A stretch of DNA of 53,376 nucleotides. Origin: Clostridiales bacterium (GTDB taxonomy: Bacteria > Bacillota > Clostridia > Oscillospirales > Acutalibacteraceae). The DNA is taken from positions 1-53,376 of the forward strand of contig JAAYIY010000062.1 of NCBI GenBank assembly GCA_012523185.1, in the 5' to 3' direction. The translations under genes were made by a program, and so were the position numbers. Each line of letters begins with the position of its first letter. Position 1 is the stretch's first letter. Below are positions 25,139 through 34,928 of this stretch, in pieces. The notes below the pieces were generated by a model, which searched no databases, had not been told where the DNA came from, and saw only the letters and a list, made by a program, of their open reading frames with translations.

Positions 25139-26719
25139 TCAGTGTATGCGCCTGCCTTTTCCGCCGTACAAATACTCATCAAGGCTGATTACCTCAATTT
25201 GCGCGCTTTCATCTATTCCCCAATACTGTTTAAATCTATCGCTCCAAACCTTTTCATAAGGATTTGCGTTCCACATAAAATCGGAGTATGGCAGGGCTAT
25301 GACCTTAACTGTGCTTTGCCCCGATTTAATTTGCGCCTCCACATAGCTGTTGCGCCGCTGCTCAGTTTTAAAAGCATAGCCGTAAACGCTTGCCCAAAAC
25401 AGGCAGGAGCAAACAATCCCGACGCCTAAAATGTGCCTTACGAAATGGCTTAGAGCGCCGTCCGGGAGCGCTTCCTCCATTGCGATGCAGGCGACAATAA
25501 TCTGAGCGACATACGCCGAAAAAAAGCAGCGGCTGCCTATCGGCGTTACAAAAAACAGGGGCGCCGTAAAAACCCCCAGACCGGCATAGCAAAAAATAAC
25601 TTTCATCTTTCTTTTCTTGTCTGACAGGCAAACGACGCATACGGCAAAGGAGCCGAGCAGATAAACAAAGCTCGCAACGGCGTCAAAGCGCTTTGTATAT
25701 CCGAGCAGCGCATTCCATTTCGGATAAACCGAAGAAAAGTATGTGTAAAACAAAAAAGCGACGTTATATGCTGCCTGCATACGAATAAAGCTCGGCTTCA
25801 TGCCGCCTTTTTCTGATTTTAAATACCTTATTATCAAAACCGAAAGAATAATTGTCGTAACGGTGTTTAAAACAAAGTTGTTTTTAACTGTTTCCGTAAA
25901 AATTATAAGCGCGTTTCTAAAAACACGCTCCGTCAAGTCCGCGGCGCACGACGCAATAGTTCTGTATCCGTCGTTCCCGTCGACAATTTTGTTGTACGCT
26001 CCGTTTGAAAACATCAATATCGCCCCGGCGACAGTGCCCGCAAGGTAAAAAAAGCTGAAAGCGTAAAGCTTTCGGAACTTTATTTTTTCAATAATTATGA
26101 CGGAGACAGCTAAAACTATTCCATAAACTGTCATATGCTCCACAAACATTGAGGAGACAAAGGACATGGCAAGCATCCCGACACACAAAAAGGCGTTGGT
26201 AACAGGCGGGAGGCTGCCTTTTCTCCCGTGCCAAAGGTGCGCCGCCTTTAGGCAGCACAGGTAAAGAAGAATGAAAAACACAGGCGGAACATAGTTGCAA
26301 AATCCCGAAGCCCAAGCTATTGACTGCCTGAAAAGCAACCTGCCGCATGAAAAAAATAAAAACACAGATAAAACAGCCGTGTTTCTTTTGTCATCGTCGC
26401 CGTCCGCAAGGTAAGTTATCGCGGCTGTTATGCCGACACAAAAAGCCGCCTCCGTGAACGCGCGAAGGATTCTGAATCGGCTTAACACAATAATCAAAAG
26501 GTTGCCGGAATAGCGCCCGTTATAGTCGGCGAAAAAAGAGGACATACGCTCCAAGCCCGAAACAGAGCCCCATGCCCAGTCGTCGCCCGAATAAGGAAAC
26601 AGGTAACACAATATGATTAAAAACAAGAAAACCGCTAAAAAAAAGAGCCGCACCCGCCGCTGATTGTTAAGCCCGTGCAAGCCGCCGCTTTCGGAAATTG
26701 ACACGTTTGTTGAATGCAT
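25139..26719 (-). CDS. Large polytopic membrane protein, DUF6056-like
   Basis: 526 residues from ATG 26719, chosen because GGAGG lies 7 nt upstream; the open frame extends 16 codons further without a ribosome site. About twelve hydrophobic segments are seen. After the first one, FPYSGDDWAWGS and DYNGRYSGNLLIIVLSRF form the acidic loop and G-R-Y motif typical of DUF6056 and related GT-C-like glycan membrane proteins. A soluble C-terminal tail contains ALPYSDFMWNANPYEKVWSDRF. A role in cell-envelope glycan transfer is possible from the fold but unproven. It stands alone between the tRNA genes and the Fe-S block. Confidence 0.6.
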   Translation of the reverse strand: MHSTNVSISESGGLHGLNNQRRVRLFFLAVFLFLIILCYLFPYSGDDWAWGSVSGLERMSSFFADYNGRYSGNLLIIVLSRFRILRAFTEAAFCVGITAAITYLADGDDDKRNTAVLSVFLFFSCGRLLFRQSIAWASGFCNYVPPVFFILLYLCCLKAAHLWHGRKGSLPPVTNAFLCVGMLAMSFVSSMFVEHMTVYGIVLAVSVIIIEKIKFRKLYAFSFFYLAGTVAGAILMFSNGAYNKIVDGNDGYRTIASCAADLTERVFRNALIIFTETVKNNFVLNTVTTIILSVLIIRYLKSEKGGMKPSFIRMQAAYNVAFLFYTYFSSVYPKWNALLGYTKRFDAVASFVYLLGSFAVCVVCLSDKKRKMKVIFCYAGLGVFTAPLFFVTPIGSRCFFSAYVAQIIVACIAMEEALPDGALSHFVRHILGVGIVCSCLFWASVYGYAFKTEQRRNSYVEAQIKSGQSTVKVIALPYSDFMWNANPYEKVWSDRFKQYWGIDESAQIEVISLDEYLYGGKGRRIH

Positions 26720-26900
26720 AAAAAGTCCTCCGTTTAAATCGGTAAAGCTTGCACATATTTTTGGCATAATGACGCCGATATATACGCATTGGAGGACACG
26801 CCGCTTTTATTCGTGCCGTTTAGATTGTTTTGAATTTTCTGTTTTGCCGCAGAGATAATCGCCGAAAAGTCGGCACAAGATTATCGGCAGGCATCGGCAT

Positions 26901-26940
26901 TAAAAAGCGAGGCCGCGCCGCGCAAAAGCGGTGCAGCCCC
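26901..26940 (-). terminator. Terminator after the GGGtGRT gene
   Basis: On the minus strand a GC-rich stem of about 12 pairs (26908-26920 with 26928-26940, one mismatch and two wobbles) is followed by CTTTTTA. It ends the long minus-strand block. The 26720-27049 gap otherwise shows no gene; a small GCCGA/TCGGC hairpin lies near 26861. Confidence 0.6.
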
Positions 26941-27049
26941 GACAAGCTGTGTTTAAAATTGTTTTGATAGATGCGCGGCGTTGTGACCGCCGAGCGTTAA
27001 AAGATAAGGCTGCGTGTGCGGATACGCGGGCGCAGGCATAGGCGGGGCG

Positions 27050-28057
27050 CTATCTTGACGATATCTCGACAGCGACGGCGCACGCCACTGTGGCGCCGAC
27101 CATCGGGTTGTTGCCCATTCCTATAAGCCCCATCATCTCAACGTGAGCGGGAACCGAGGACGACCCTGCAAACTGCGCGTCTCCGTGCATCCGTCCCATG
27201 GAATCTGTAAGACCGTAGGACGCCGGACCGGCCGCCATGTTGTCGGGATGAAGTGTCCTGCCCGTACCGCCTCCGGAGGCGACTGAAAAATAGCTTTTGT
27301 TGTTTTCGACAGTCCACTTTTTGTATGTGCCCGCGACAAGATGCTGGAAGCGCGTCGGATTTGTGGAGTTGCCCGTTATGGAGACGTCGACGCTTTCGTG
27401 CTTCATTATCGCAACGCCCTCAAGGACGTCGTTTGCGCCGTAGCACCGAACCTTTGCGCGCTCGCCGCTTGAATATGGCGTGGAACCGGTCACCTTAAGC
27501 TCGCCTGTGAAAAAGTCGAAATCAGTCTGAACGTGAGTGAAGCCGTTGATGCGGGAAATTATGTGCGCCGCATCCTTGCCGAGACCGTTAAGAATGACGC
27601 TCAGCGGCTCCTTGCGAACCTTGTTAGCCGTGCGCGCGATGCCTATGGCTCCCTCCGCGGCGGCAAACGACTCATGCCCTGCAAGAAACGCAAAGCATTT
27701 TGTTTTTTCTTTCAGCAGCATCGAGCCGAGGTTTCCGTGACCAAGCCCGACAAGCCGCTGCTCCGCGACGGAGCCGGGAATGCAAAAGGCCTGAATACCG
27801 ATGCCAATCGCCGCCGCGGCGTCGGAAGCGTTTTTGATGCCCTGACTTAAAGCTATTGCCGTGCCGAGCGTGTATGCCCAAACAGCGTTTTCAAAAGCTA
27901 TGGGCTGAACGCTTTTGACAATCGACTCTATGTCTATACCCTTTGAAAGGCAAATCCCGCGGGCTGCCTCAAGGCTTTCTATGCCGTGCTTTTTGAGGCA
28001 CTCGTTAATCCCGGCAAGTCTTCTTTCTTTGCCTTCAAAAATAATGTCTTTAGCCAT
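27050..28057 (-). CDS. GGGtGRT protein
   Basis: 335 residues. It contains the namesake motif GGGTGRT (262-268) within SVASGGGTGRTLHPDNMA and the conserved tail FAGSSSVPAHVEMMGLIGMG. Members of this family are of unknown function and are typically encoded next to an IscU/NifU-like scaffold, as here, 21 bp downstream of it. Glycine-rich loops (LVGLGHGNLGSML, LAGHESFAAAEGAIG) suggest nucleotide or cofactor binding, which is inference. It is the last gene of the minus-strand block and is followed by a terminator. Confidence 0.88.
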   Translation of the reverse strand: MAKDIIFEGKERRLAGINECLKKHGIESLEAARGICLSKGIDIESIVKSVQPIAFENAVWAYTLGTAIALSQGIKNASDAAAAIGIGIQAFCIPGSVAEQRLVGLGHGNLGSMLLKEKTKCFAFLAGHESFAAAEGAIGIARTANKVRKEPLSVILNGLGKDAAHIISRINGFTHVQTDFDFFTGELKVTGSTPYSSGERAKVRCYGANDVLEGVAIMKHESVDVSITGNSTNPTRFQHLVAGTYKKWTVENNKSYFSVASGGGTGRTLHPDNMAAGPASYGLTDSMGRMHGDAQFAGSSSVPAHVEMMGLIGMGNNPMVGATVACAVAVEISSR

Positions 28058-28078
28058 AATTATTTCCTCCCTCTCCGT

Positions 28079-28771
28079 TTATTCTTCTCTCGGGTCAATG
28101 TATTTGACCGCGTCGGCAAAACAGCCGTAAGTGCCTTTGTTGTTGTTTAAAGCCTCGTCGGCGGGGACTCCGTGGCGAATGTCCTCAAGCATCTTGCCGA
28201 GCCTTATGAATTCGTAGCCGATTACACGGTCGTCGCCGTCAAGACCCATGCGCGTCACATAGCCCTCCGCTATCTCCATGTATCTGGCGCCTTTCGCCTT
28301 TGTGCTGAACATAGTAGCCGTTACGGAGCGCAGACCCTTGCCAAGGTCCTCAAGCGCCGAGCCAACCGGCAGTCCGCCCTCCGAGAACGCGGACTGTGAA
28401 CGTCCATAGACAAACTGGAGAAAAATCTCACGCATGGCGACATTGATGGCGTCGCACACAAGGTCTGTGTTAAGGCATTCGAGCAGTGTTTTGCCCGGCA
28501 AAATCTCGGACGCCATGGCGGCCGAGTGTGTCATGCCCGTGCAGCCAAGAGTTTCAACAAGCGCTTCTTCGACAATGCCGTTTTTTACATTGAGCGAAAG
28601 CTTGCAGGCGCCTTGCTGCGGAGCGCACCAGCCCACGCCGTGCGAAAAACCGGAAATGTCTTTGATATCATACGCCTTAACCCACTTGCCCTCCTCCGGG
28701 ATTGGAGCCGGACCGTTGTTGGTACCTTTTGCCACAATGCACATTTTTTCCACATCATGGGAGTAAATCAT
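28079..28771 (-). CDS. Iron-sulfur cluster assembly scaffold, IscU/NifU-like
   Basis: 230 residues from ATG 28771, which has AAAGGAGAAC upstream; the frame's longer N-terminus is non-coding gap. The IscU-like core reads CAPQQGACKLSLNVKNG (49-65) then LGCTGMTHSAAMASEIL (76-91), equivalent to the first and second cluster-ligand cysteine regions of IscU; candidate ligands are Cys56 and Cys77. Further cysteines (Cys49, 99, 106, 217) lie elsewhere, and the IscU third-ligand HC motif is not evident. The C-terminal half (from about 130) is an extension not found in IscU. It sits between the SufC-like ATPase and the GGGtGRT gene. Confidence 0.85.
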   Translation of the reverse strand: MIYSHDVEKMCIVAKGTNNGPAPIPEEGKWVKAYDIKDISGFSHGVGWCAPQQGACKLSLNVKNGIVEEALVETLGCTGMTHSAAMASEILPGKTLLECLNTDLVCDAINVAMREIFLQFVYGRSQSAFSEGGLPVGSALEDLGKGLRSVTATMFSTKAKGARYMEIAEGYVTRMGLDGDDRVIGYEFIRLGKMLEDIRHGVPADEALNNNKGTYGCFADAVKYIDPREE

Positions 28772-28871
28772 AAAAGGTTCTCCTTTCAAAATAAATACAA
28801 GAGATATTATAACAAAAAAAGACTGTTTTTGCAAACTTTTAAATATGCCCGTCTGCGTCAAAAATTGAAAA

Positions 28872-29594
28872 TCAGCTTTTTCTGAATCCGCAATCGTCGT
28901 CAAACTCGCCGAGAAGCTTTGGCAGCACATCGTCACGCGCCCCCTGTGTGCGCACCGTGCCGTTCGCGATTACAATAATTTCGTCGGCAATCTTCATTAT
29001 CCTTTCCTGATGAGAGATAAGTATGACGCTGTTGTGCCTGCCCTTGCAAAGCGAGCGGAAGCTTTCGACAAGCATTGTGAAGCTCCAAAGGTCAATTCCC
29101 GCCTCAGGCTCGTCAAAAATCGCCAGTCCAAGCTCTTTTGCCATCAGGGTCGCTATTTCAATGCGCTTTACTTCGCCGCCGGAAAGAGACGCGTCAACCT
29201 CTCTGTTAAGGTATTCGCGCGAACAAAGCCCGACATTTGTCAGGTATGAGCAGCATTCATCTTCGGGCAGGTCGCTCCCGTGCGCGAGGCTCAAAAGCTT
29301 TCTGACTGTGAGTCCCTTAAACCTTGGCGGCTGCTGAAAGGCATAGCCGATGCCGGCGCGCGATCTTTCTGTGATGCTTAAATCTGTTATATCTCTTCCG
29401 TTAAAGATTATCTTGCCGGAAGAAGGCTTTTCTATCCCCATGATAAGCCGCGCTATTGTCGACTTTCCGCCGCCGTTTGGACCTGTGATTACAAGAAACT
29501 TGCCGCCGTCAAGCGTAAAGCTGACATCGTCGATTATAAAAAGCTCCTTTCCCCCATCGTTTACGGTAAAAGAGAGATTTTTAACTTCAAGCAT
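28872..29594 (-). CDS. SufC-like ABC ATPase
   Basis: 240 residues. Walker A TGPNGGGKST (37-46), Q-loop FQQPPRFKGLTV, signature SLSGGEVKRIEIA (136-148), Walker B LAIFDEPEAGIDLWS (157-171), and switch His195 in ISHQ. The FQQPP and SGGEVKR-EIA features are those of SufC, the cytosolic ATPase of Fe-S assembly. The Walker B stretch DEPEAGID differs from the DEIDSGLD usual for SufC. No SufB or SufD is encoded in the window, so its partner is unknown. It is followed by the scaffold and GGGtGRT genes. Confidence 0.8.
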   Translation of the reverse strand: MLEVKNLSFTVNDGGKELFIIDDVSFTLDGGKFLVITGPNGGGKSTIARLIMGIEKPSSGKIIFNGRDITDLSITERSRAGIGYAFQQPPRFKGLTVRKLLSLAHGSDLPEDECCSYLTNVGLCSREYLNREVDASLSGGEVKRIEIATLMAKELGLAIFDEPEAGIDLWSFTMLVESFRSLCKGRHNSVILISHQERIMKIADEIIVIANGTVRTQGARDDVLPKLLGEFDDDCGFRKS

Positions 29595-29643
29595 TTAAAG
29601 TCTTTCCTTTCGTTAATTCACCCAACACACGATATATGAAACG

Positions 29644-30216
29644 TTATATAATTGCGGCTGTGAAAACACTGTATGATATGAGAGCCGCTGTAAAGGCGCC
29701 CGCAAGAAGAACATTTATCCCGTATCTTTCAAGAAACGAGCCGACTAAAACTATTGCCGACGGGACGGACAAAAAGACTTTTGCCGCCGTGCCTGTCTTT
29801 TCAGAAAAAAGCTTGTCCTTCAGCTGCAATGCGTCTTCAAAAAGAGGAAATGTGTTGCACAGGAGCGACACTCCCACCCAGAACATGATAATATAAACAA
29901 AAAACATTATGCTTGTCAAGCCCGTGGCGGCATCACGCGCGCCTGTGCCGAAATAAAACAGGTTTACAGAGCTTGTGAATAAAAGCGGAGCGGAAAAGGC
30001 GGCGTTAATTAGCCCGGGCAGAAAGCAGAAAAGAGCGTTTTTTCGCAATCCTGTTATAAGGTCATGCTCTATATGCCCGAAAAGCTCGTTTGCCTGAAGA
30101 AACGACGTGTCCTCGACAGGTATGCGCAGCAGCCTTAATGTGCAATGCTCCCAAAACGCCTTTAGAAAGACACCGGGAAAAGTGAGAAGCTTTGCGGCAA
30201 GATAAAAGACAGTCAA
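29644..30216 (-). CDS. Small membrane protein of unknown function
   Basis: 190 residues with about four membrane spans. A conserved-looking cytosolic face near the N-terminus (KAFWEHCTLRLLRIPVEDT) and a later NTFPLFEDALQLKDKLFSE motif are the most distinctive parts. I do not recognise the family. Its start overlaps the stop of the zinc-ribbon/TPR gene by 4 nt, so the two are probably translated together and may act as a pair. Confidence 0.7.
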   Translation of the reverse strand: MTVFYLAAKLLTFPGVFLKAFWEHCTLRLLRIPVEDTSFLQANELFGHIEHDLITGLRKNALFCFLPGLINAAFSAPLLFTSSVNLFYFGTGARDAATGLTSIMFFVYIIMFWVGVSLLCNTFPLFEDALQLKDKLFSEKTGTAAKVFLSVPSAIVLVGSFLERYGINVLLAGAFTAALISYSVFTAAII

Positions 30217-31688
30217 AACAAATGCTCCTTCCCATCAACAAAAACCTCGCTTAATGTCAACTCCTTGTCGGCAATCCGAATCGCTTTTTCCGAAGGCTCG
30301 CCGAACTGCTCCTTGACTGTTGACATCACCTCTTCGTCGCCGTCAAGACGGGCGCTTATATAAACCATATCTATAAGGCTTTGCGTTATGGGGTCGTGCT
30401 TGCCCGTGATGTATGAATAATAGTAGGCGTAGGTGTAGCCCTGATTATACATGATGTCGTTTGCGCCCGGATAGTCGCTTTGGAGCAGCGCGACGGCGGT
30501 CTTGACCATCGTTAAGTCAAACGACTGGAGAAAAAACCTTTCGGACTGTCTTTCAATCTCGTTTTTTGATGAAAGAAGCTGATTAAACATGGTGCTGATT
30601 TGCTCACCGTTTGCGCTGTCGCCCAAAGAGCATATTTCCGCGGCGCCGTCAATATCTCCGCGCCGCAGCTTGCACATTGCAAGAAGCGCGTAATATTCGG
30701 GACAATCGGAGTTGTATCTCCTCAGCTCCTCGCAAGCCGCCTCGGCGCCGTCTAAATCGCCGGAATTGATTTGGGCTTTGATTGAAATGGCGTAGATGTC
30801 GACGCTGTTGCGGTTTCGCGCCGTCACCTTGGCGCACTCCTCAATCAGCTTTTTGTAGTCGCCTGTGTCTTTGCCGTGCTCGTAAAGTGTGTTAAGGTAC
30901 ATATTATACTCGTCCGGCAAAAGCTTAATCATCTTGTCAAGATGCGGCAGTGTCTCCTCAAAGCCGCCGCTCGCGTATTGAGCGACGGAAGCCTTGTAAT
31001 ATTCAATATAGCCGCTTTTTTCATCGCTCGGATTGCTTGCGCCTATTTCGTCAAGCCTTTTGAACATTTCCTCAAGAGGAATGTCCTCAGGCGAGCTTAT
31101 CTCATATTCTTCCGTTATTTTGCTTAGATTGTCGGAAACATATTCAAAAGTGCCGCGGATGTCAATATATCCTTGCAGACGCTTTAATTGGCGGCTTGTG
31201 AGACTGCCGACATCAAGATCTTTTTCAATGGCATAGCCCGCCTCTATCCTTGAATCTGTCTGTGCCATCAAGTCATAACGGCTTGCCAATGTGTGGAATC
31301 CGGCGCTGAACCAACCGTATGACGAAAGACCGGGGAATTTTTCAACAAGCCTTTCTTCTTTTTCAGACATTATACGCTGCGCGTTCTCAAGCTTGCCGTC
31401 GGCGTCGTAAAGCCTGTGTTCTTTTACAAGCCTGCGGCCCTCGCAGACATTAACGGCCGCCGCGGATGTAAACGCCGCAATCCACAAAGCCGCGGCTGTC
31501 AGCACAAGGACTGCCGCAAGCATCGGGTACGCATACCACCGCGGACGTGTGCGGAGCATTTCTTCACGGCACGGGCTGCAAAAGTCTTCATTCGGTGAAA
31601 AAAACCTTTGCTTTTTGATTTCACCGCAGCGCGCGCAAAAACGCTTGTCCTTAGGTATGGAAAAGGATGGTGCTTCAAATCTTTTCAA
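30213..31688 (-). CDS. Zinc-ribbon, membrane-anchored TPR-like protein
   Basis: 491 residues. An N-terminal zinc ribbon with Cys18, Cys21, Cys37 and Cys40 is followed by one membrane span (about 52-78, WYAYPMLAAVLVLTAAALWI) and a long helical region with tetratricopeptide-like repeats, e.g. GGFEETLPHLDKMIKLLPDE and SGDLDGAEAACEELRRYN. The zinc ribbon should be cytosolic and the repeats outside, where they could bind envelope proteins. The family is not recognised. It lies 48 bp after mreD in the same direction and overlaps the next gene by 4 nt, which suggests a link to cell shape; this is inference. Confidence 0.75.
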   Translation of the reverse strand: MKRFEAPSFSIPKDKRFCARCGEIKKQRFFSPNEDFCSPCREEMLRTRPRWYAYPMLAAVLVLTAAALWIAAFTSAAAVNVCEGRRLVKEHRLYDADGKLENAQRIMSEKEERLVEKFPGLSSYGWFSAGFHTLASRYDLMAQTDSRIEAGYAIEKDLDVGSLTSRQLKRLQGYIDIRGTFEYVSDNLSKITEEYEISSPEDIPLEEMFKRLDEIGASNPSDEKSGYIEYYKASVAQYASGGFEETLPHLDKMIKLLPDEYNMYLNTLYEHGKDTGDYKKLIEECAKVTARNRNSVDIYAISIKAQINSGDLDGAEAACEELRRYNSDCPEYYALLAMCKLRRGDIDGAAEICSLGDSANGEQISTMFNQLLSSKNEIERQSERFFLQSFDLTMVKTAVALLQSDYPGANDIMYNQGYTYAYYYSYITGKHDPITQSLIDMVYISARLDGDEEVMSTVKEQFGEPSEKAIRIADKELTLSEVFVDGKEHLF

Positions 31689-31736
31689 TGTGTTCTTCCT
31701 TTCGGTTTAGGAAATCAGGACGGCGGCCGCGCAATG

Positions 31737-32258
31737 TCAGCCGAACCGTTTCATAATCGCCCTGACAGAAAAGTAAAAAACAGGCAGCCAAAGCAGCGTA
31801 TATAAAGCCGACGGAATATAAAAGGTTAAAAGTGAAACGGCTCCCTTAAAATCACCGCCGAAGATGTATGTTTTCATCCAGTAACAAACAAGATGAAAGA
31901 CAGCGGAAACAAAGCAAAGCAGCAGCGCCGTGACGAGATTGTTGCGCATCACATATGTGATAAGACTGCCGCACGCCAATCCGACGGCGGCAAGCATCAC
32001 GGCGTTAAAGCTGATTCCGGACGGGGCGCTCATGTCCCACAGCAATCCCGCGAACGCGCCGAAAAGTGTGCCTGATATCTCCCTTTCAAACATTGCGACG
32101 CACACCGCGGCAGGTATGAGCGGCATCGCGCGCGCGCCGAACATTTCAGGTATAAGCCCCGATGTGTTCTGAAGAACGGCGGCGGCGACAAACATCGCGG
32201 CGAAACACAAACGGCGCTTATATATGTCTTTATTGTCGGTGTTAAAAACTGTTCGCAT
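31737..32258 (-). CDS. mreD: Rod shape-determining protein MreD
   Basis: 173 residues with about five hydrophobic segments. FGARAMPLIPAAVCVAMFE and the AGLLWDMSAPSGI motif followed by NAVMLAAVGLACG are typical of MreD. It lies 3 bp after mreC, in the standard mreBCD order, and acts in the membrane with MreB and MreC to direct lateral wall synthesis. Confidence 0.88.
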   Translation of the reverse strand: MRTVFNTDNKDIYKRRLCFAAMFVAAAVLQNTSGLIPEMFGARAMPLIPAAVCVAMFEREISGTLFGAFAGLLWDMSAPSGISFNAVMLAAVGLACGSLITYVMRNNLVTALLLCFVSAVFHLVCYWMKTYIFGGDFKGAVSLLTFYIPSALYTLLWLPVFYFSVRAIMKRFG

Positions 32259-32261
32259 AAA

Positions 32262-33095
32262 TTACTCCGAAAAGCCCGTTATGATAAAAAGGTCAATAAG
32301 CTTTGAATAATCGACATAAGGCCTGACCGCCGCGTAAGCGGAGATGTTTTCCGTGGCGTCGGCTATCTCCTCGACTTCTCCGATAAGCAAATCCTTAGGA
32401 TATATTCCGCCTGTGCCGGATGTGCAGACCATGCCGCCGGGCGCGATTTGCGTCGTCCTTTCAATGCCGGAAAGCCGGCAAAGACCGTTTTTGGACATGG
32501 ATGAATCTGTTTCGATATAGCCCGATTCACGCGTTCTTGTCTCATAGGCGCTTATGTTTACCTTTGGGTTTAAGATTGTGTCGACATTGCACTGAGTCGC
32601 CATGACAGACGTTACGACGCCGACAAGATACTTGTTGTAAATAACGGGGTTGTTGATGCTTATGCCATGCACAGTCCCCTTATTAAGTGTGAATGAACAA
32701 TAAAGGTCTTCGGCTCCGCGGGCAATTATGGACGCCGAAACAAAAGTATAGTCGGGGTTTTCTTCTTTTATTTCAAGAAAGTTTTCATAAAGCTCTAACT
32801 TTTTCAGCGCTTTATCGTAACCGGCAAGGCTTTCGCGGCACCCCGCAAGCTCGGACTCAAGCTCCTCGGAGGTTTTTCGGTAATATGATGAAGATTTAAA
32901 GCTTATCGAAAGCCCCGACATGCCGTTTGCGGCCTTTGCGGAGAGACGCTGAACAGGACCGAAAACAACGGCTGCGGCGGACGCGAACGGCGATGAATTT
33001 TCACCGGTCACGAGCGCAAGCGCCGAACCCGACATAAGCACGGCTATAACGGCAAGAAAAAGCTTAAAGCCGTTGCTTTTTAAAAAACGCAGCAT
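32262..33095 (-). CDS. mreC: Rod shape-determining protein MreC
   Basis: 277 residues. One N-terminal membrane span (FKLFLAVIAVLMSGSALALV), a coiled coil (about 69-110, from SSYYRKTSEELESEL) and the beta domain with VSASIIARGAEDLYCSF and NKGTVHGI, ISNPVIYNKYLVGVV-like stretches match MreC. It forms the extracellular scaffold that links MreB to peptidoglycan synthases. Confidence 0.9.
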   Translation of the reverse strand: MLRFLKSNGFKLFLAVIAVLMSGSALALVTGENSSPFASAAAVVFGPVQRLSAKAANGMSGLSISFKSSSYYRKTSEELESELAGCRESLAGYDKALKKLELYENFLEIKEENPDYTFVSASIIARGAEDLYCSFTLNKGTVHGISINNPVIYNKYLVGVVTSVMATQCNVDTILNPKVNISAYETRTRESGYIETDSSMSKNGLCRLSGIERTTQIAPGGMVCTSGTGGIYPKDLLIGEVEEIADATENISAYAAVRPYVDYSKLIDLFIITGFSE

Positions 33096-33183
33096 TTTAA
33101 CAGTGCCTTTCCTAAGTAAAGTTTGTAAAAGCCCTGCGGCAGAGGTTATCTCGCGGCTTTTGAAGCAGCCTGCGGAAAATTAA

Positions 33184-34200
33184 TCATGAATATCCCCTGC
33201 CGTCTGACCTTGAAAGTATATTGCTTTCAAGGCAAATGCCCGTACCGTCTACGACGCAATCAAGCGGCTTTTCGGCCACAAGAACAGGTATCCTCGTCTC
33301 GTCGGCAATGAGCCTGTCCAGCCCCCTTAGCAGAGCGCCGCCGCCCGTCAGCATTATTCCGTGGTCAATAATGTCGGCGGCAAGCTCGGGAGGCGTCTTT
33401 TCGAGCGTTGCCCTCACGGCGTCCAGAATCTGGTTTATGGGGTCCGAAAGAGCTTCGCGTATCTCCTCGGAGGTTATCTCAACGTGCTTCGGCAGACCGT
33501 CCATGAGGTTTCTGCCCTTGATATCCATGGCGCCCTCGCCGTCGTAAGGATAAGCGGAGCCTATTTTGATTTTGATGTCCTCTGCTGTGCGTTCGCCTAT
33601 CAGCAGGTTATATTTCTTTTTAATATAAGCAATAATAGCTTCGTCAAAGCTGTTGCCCGCAATGCGCGCGGAGCGTGACGTGACAATGTCGCGGAGCGAT
33701 ATTACAGCCACCTCGGCGGTGCCGCCTCCGATATCAACCACCATGCTGCCCACCGCCTCGCTCACGGGAAGCCCCGCGCCGATTGCCGCCGCCATCGGCT
33801 CCTGAATGAGGCTTACAAACTTTGCGCCGGCGCTTTTGGCGGCGTCGTAGACCGCCCTGCGCTCAACCTCCGTGACGCCCGACGGTATGCATATCATGAC
33901 GCGCGCGCGGCTGAACGGAGAGCTGCTTATCGCTTTTTGTATGAAAGCCTTCAGCATTCCCGCCGTTATCTCAAAGTCGGCAATGACACCGTCCTTAAGA
34001 GGGCGAACCGCCATTATGGAGCCGGGCGTGCGCCCTATCATCTCTTTTGCCTCGACGCCGACTGCGACGACACGCAGCGAATTTGACCGTTGGTCGACTG
34101 CGACGACAGACGGCTCCCTGATGACAATGCCTTTTCCCTTAACAAAAACAAGAGTGTTGGCAGTCCCCAAATCAATGCCTATGTCCTGTGAAAACAACAT
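33184..34200 (-). CDS. mreB: Rod shape-determining actin-like protein MreB
   Basis: 338 residues. [20 protein letters not shown] at the N-terminus, [49 protein letters not shown] and [12 protein letters not shown]-type motifs ([12 protein letters not shown]) are the actin-fold nucleotide site. It forms membrane filaments guiding cell elongation. It starts 14 bp after a lipoprotein gene and precedes mreC by 88 bp. Confidence 0.96.
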   Translation of the reverse strand: MLFSQDIGIDLGTANTLVFVKGKGIVIREPSVVAVDQRSNSLRVVAVGVEAKEMIGRTPGSIMAVRPLKDGVIADFEITAGMLKAFIQKAISSSPFSRARVMICIPSGVTEVERRAVYDAAKSAGAKFVSLIQEPMAAAIGAGLPVSEAVGSMVVDIGGGTAEVAVISLRDIVTSRSARIAGNSFDEAIIAYIKKKYNLLIGERTAEDIKIKIGSAYPYDGEGAMDIKGRNLMDGLPKHVEITSEEIREALSDPINQILDAVRATLEKTPPELAADIIDHGIMLTGGGALLRGLDRLIADETRIPVLVAEKPLDCVVDGTGICLESNILSRSDGRGYS

Positions 34201-34214
34201 AAAAATCCCCCACC

Positions 34215-34928
34215 TTATCTGAACTTTATTCCGTTTAATATTCCTTCATAATCCACTTTTCCGTCATGCTCCGTTTTTATTGTTACGCCGAACCTGTAGA
34301 CTGTGTCGTTGACCATGACAAGATAGAGGTACCTCTGTGTGTCTCCAAGGTCGTAGTGACACTTTATGCCCGATGTGCCGCATATCTTATAATCTTCCTC
34401 ATAGCTGAACGGTATATCCTTTTCAAGCTTCACGCGCTGCTCCTCGATTGCTTCTCTGCCCTCTTGCACTGTCGCGTATCCGCCCTCATATGTGTCGATG
34501 ATTGTTTCTGTGCCTGTGTCTTTGAGTATGATGCTTGCGCTGCCCGTCATCTCCCAGCCCTTTGGTTTGGGCATTACATAGGCGGCGACTTCGACGGAGT
34601 CACTGTTTTCTATAAAAGCCGGGAAGGTTATTGACTGTGTTTGATACTCCTTTGCGCGCTTTTGTTTTTCCCCGTCCTTTTCGCCCTCCGTGCCGGACTG
34701 CGCGTTCGGGAGCGGTATAGGCTTTTTGCTGTCGCTGTCGGTGACGACTTCGACAAGGTTTCCGTTTCCGTCCTGTATCGTGGCGCCGTCGGAATCGGTG
34801 GCAAGGACATGGGTCATCCCTATCTCGTCTGTTATCAAAACGCCGTAACGGCTTTTCTTTTCACACGCGGCAAATATAAAAATCGATATAAAAACAAGGG
34901 CGAGAGCCGCCGTATATCCCTTTTTCAT
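34215..34928 (-). CDS. Predicted lipoprotein upstream of mreB
   Basis: 237 residues. Signal [19 protein letters not shown] gives lipidated Cys22 (lipobox FAAC), followed by a charged linker and a soluble domain starting [18 protein letters not shown]. The domain is not recognised. Its start overlaps the preceding membrane-protein gene by 4 nt, and mreB follows 14 bp downstream, so these genes form one transcription unit. Confidence 0.75.
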   Translation of the reverse strand: MKKGYTAALALVFISIFIFAACEKKSRYGVLITDEIGMTHVLATDSDGATIQDGNGNLVEVVTDSDSKKPIPLPNAQSGTEGEKDGEKQKRAKEYQTQSITFPAFIENSDSVEVAAYVMPKPKGWEMTGSASIILKDTGTETIIDTYEGGYATVQEGREAIEEQRVKLEKDIPFSYEEDYKICGTSGIKCHYDLGDTQRYLYLVMVNDTVYRFGVTIKTEHDGKVDYEGILNGIKFR

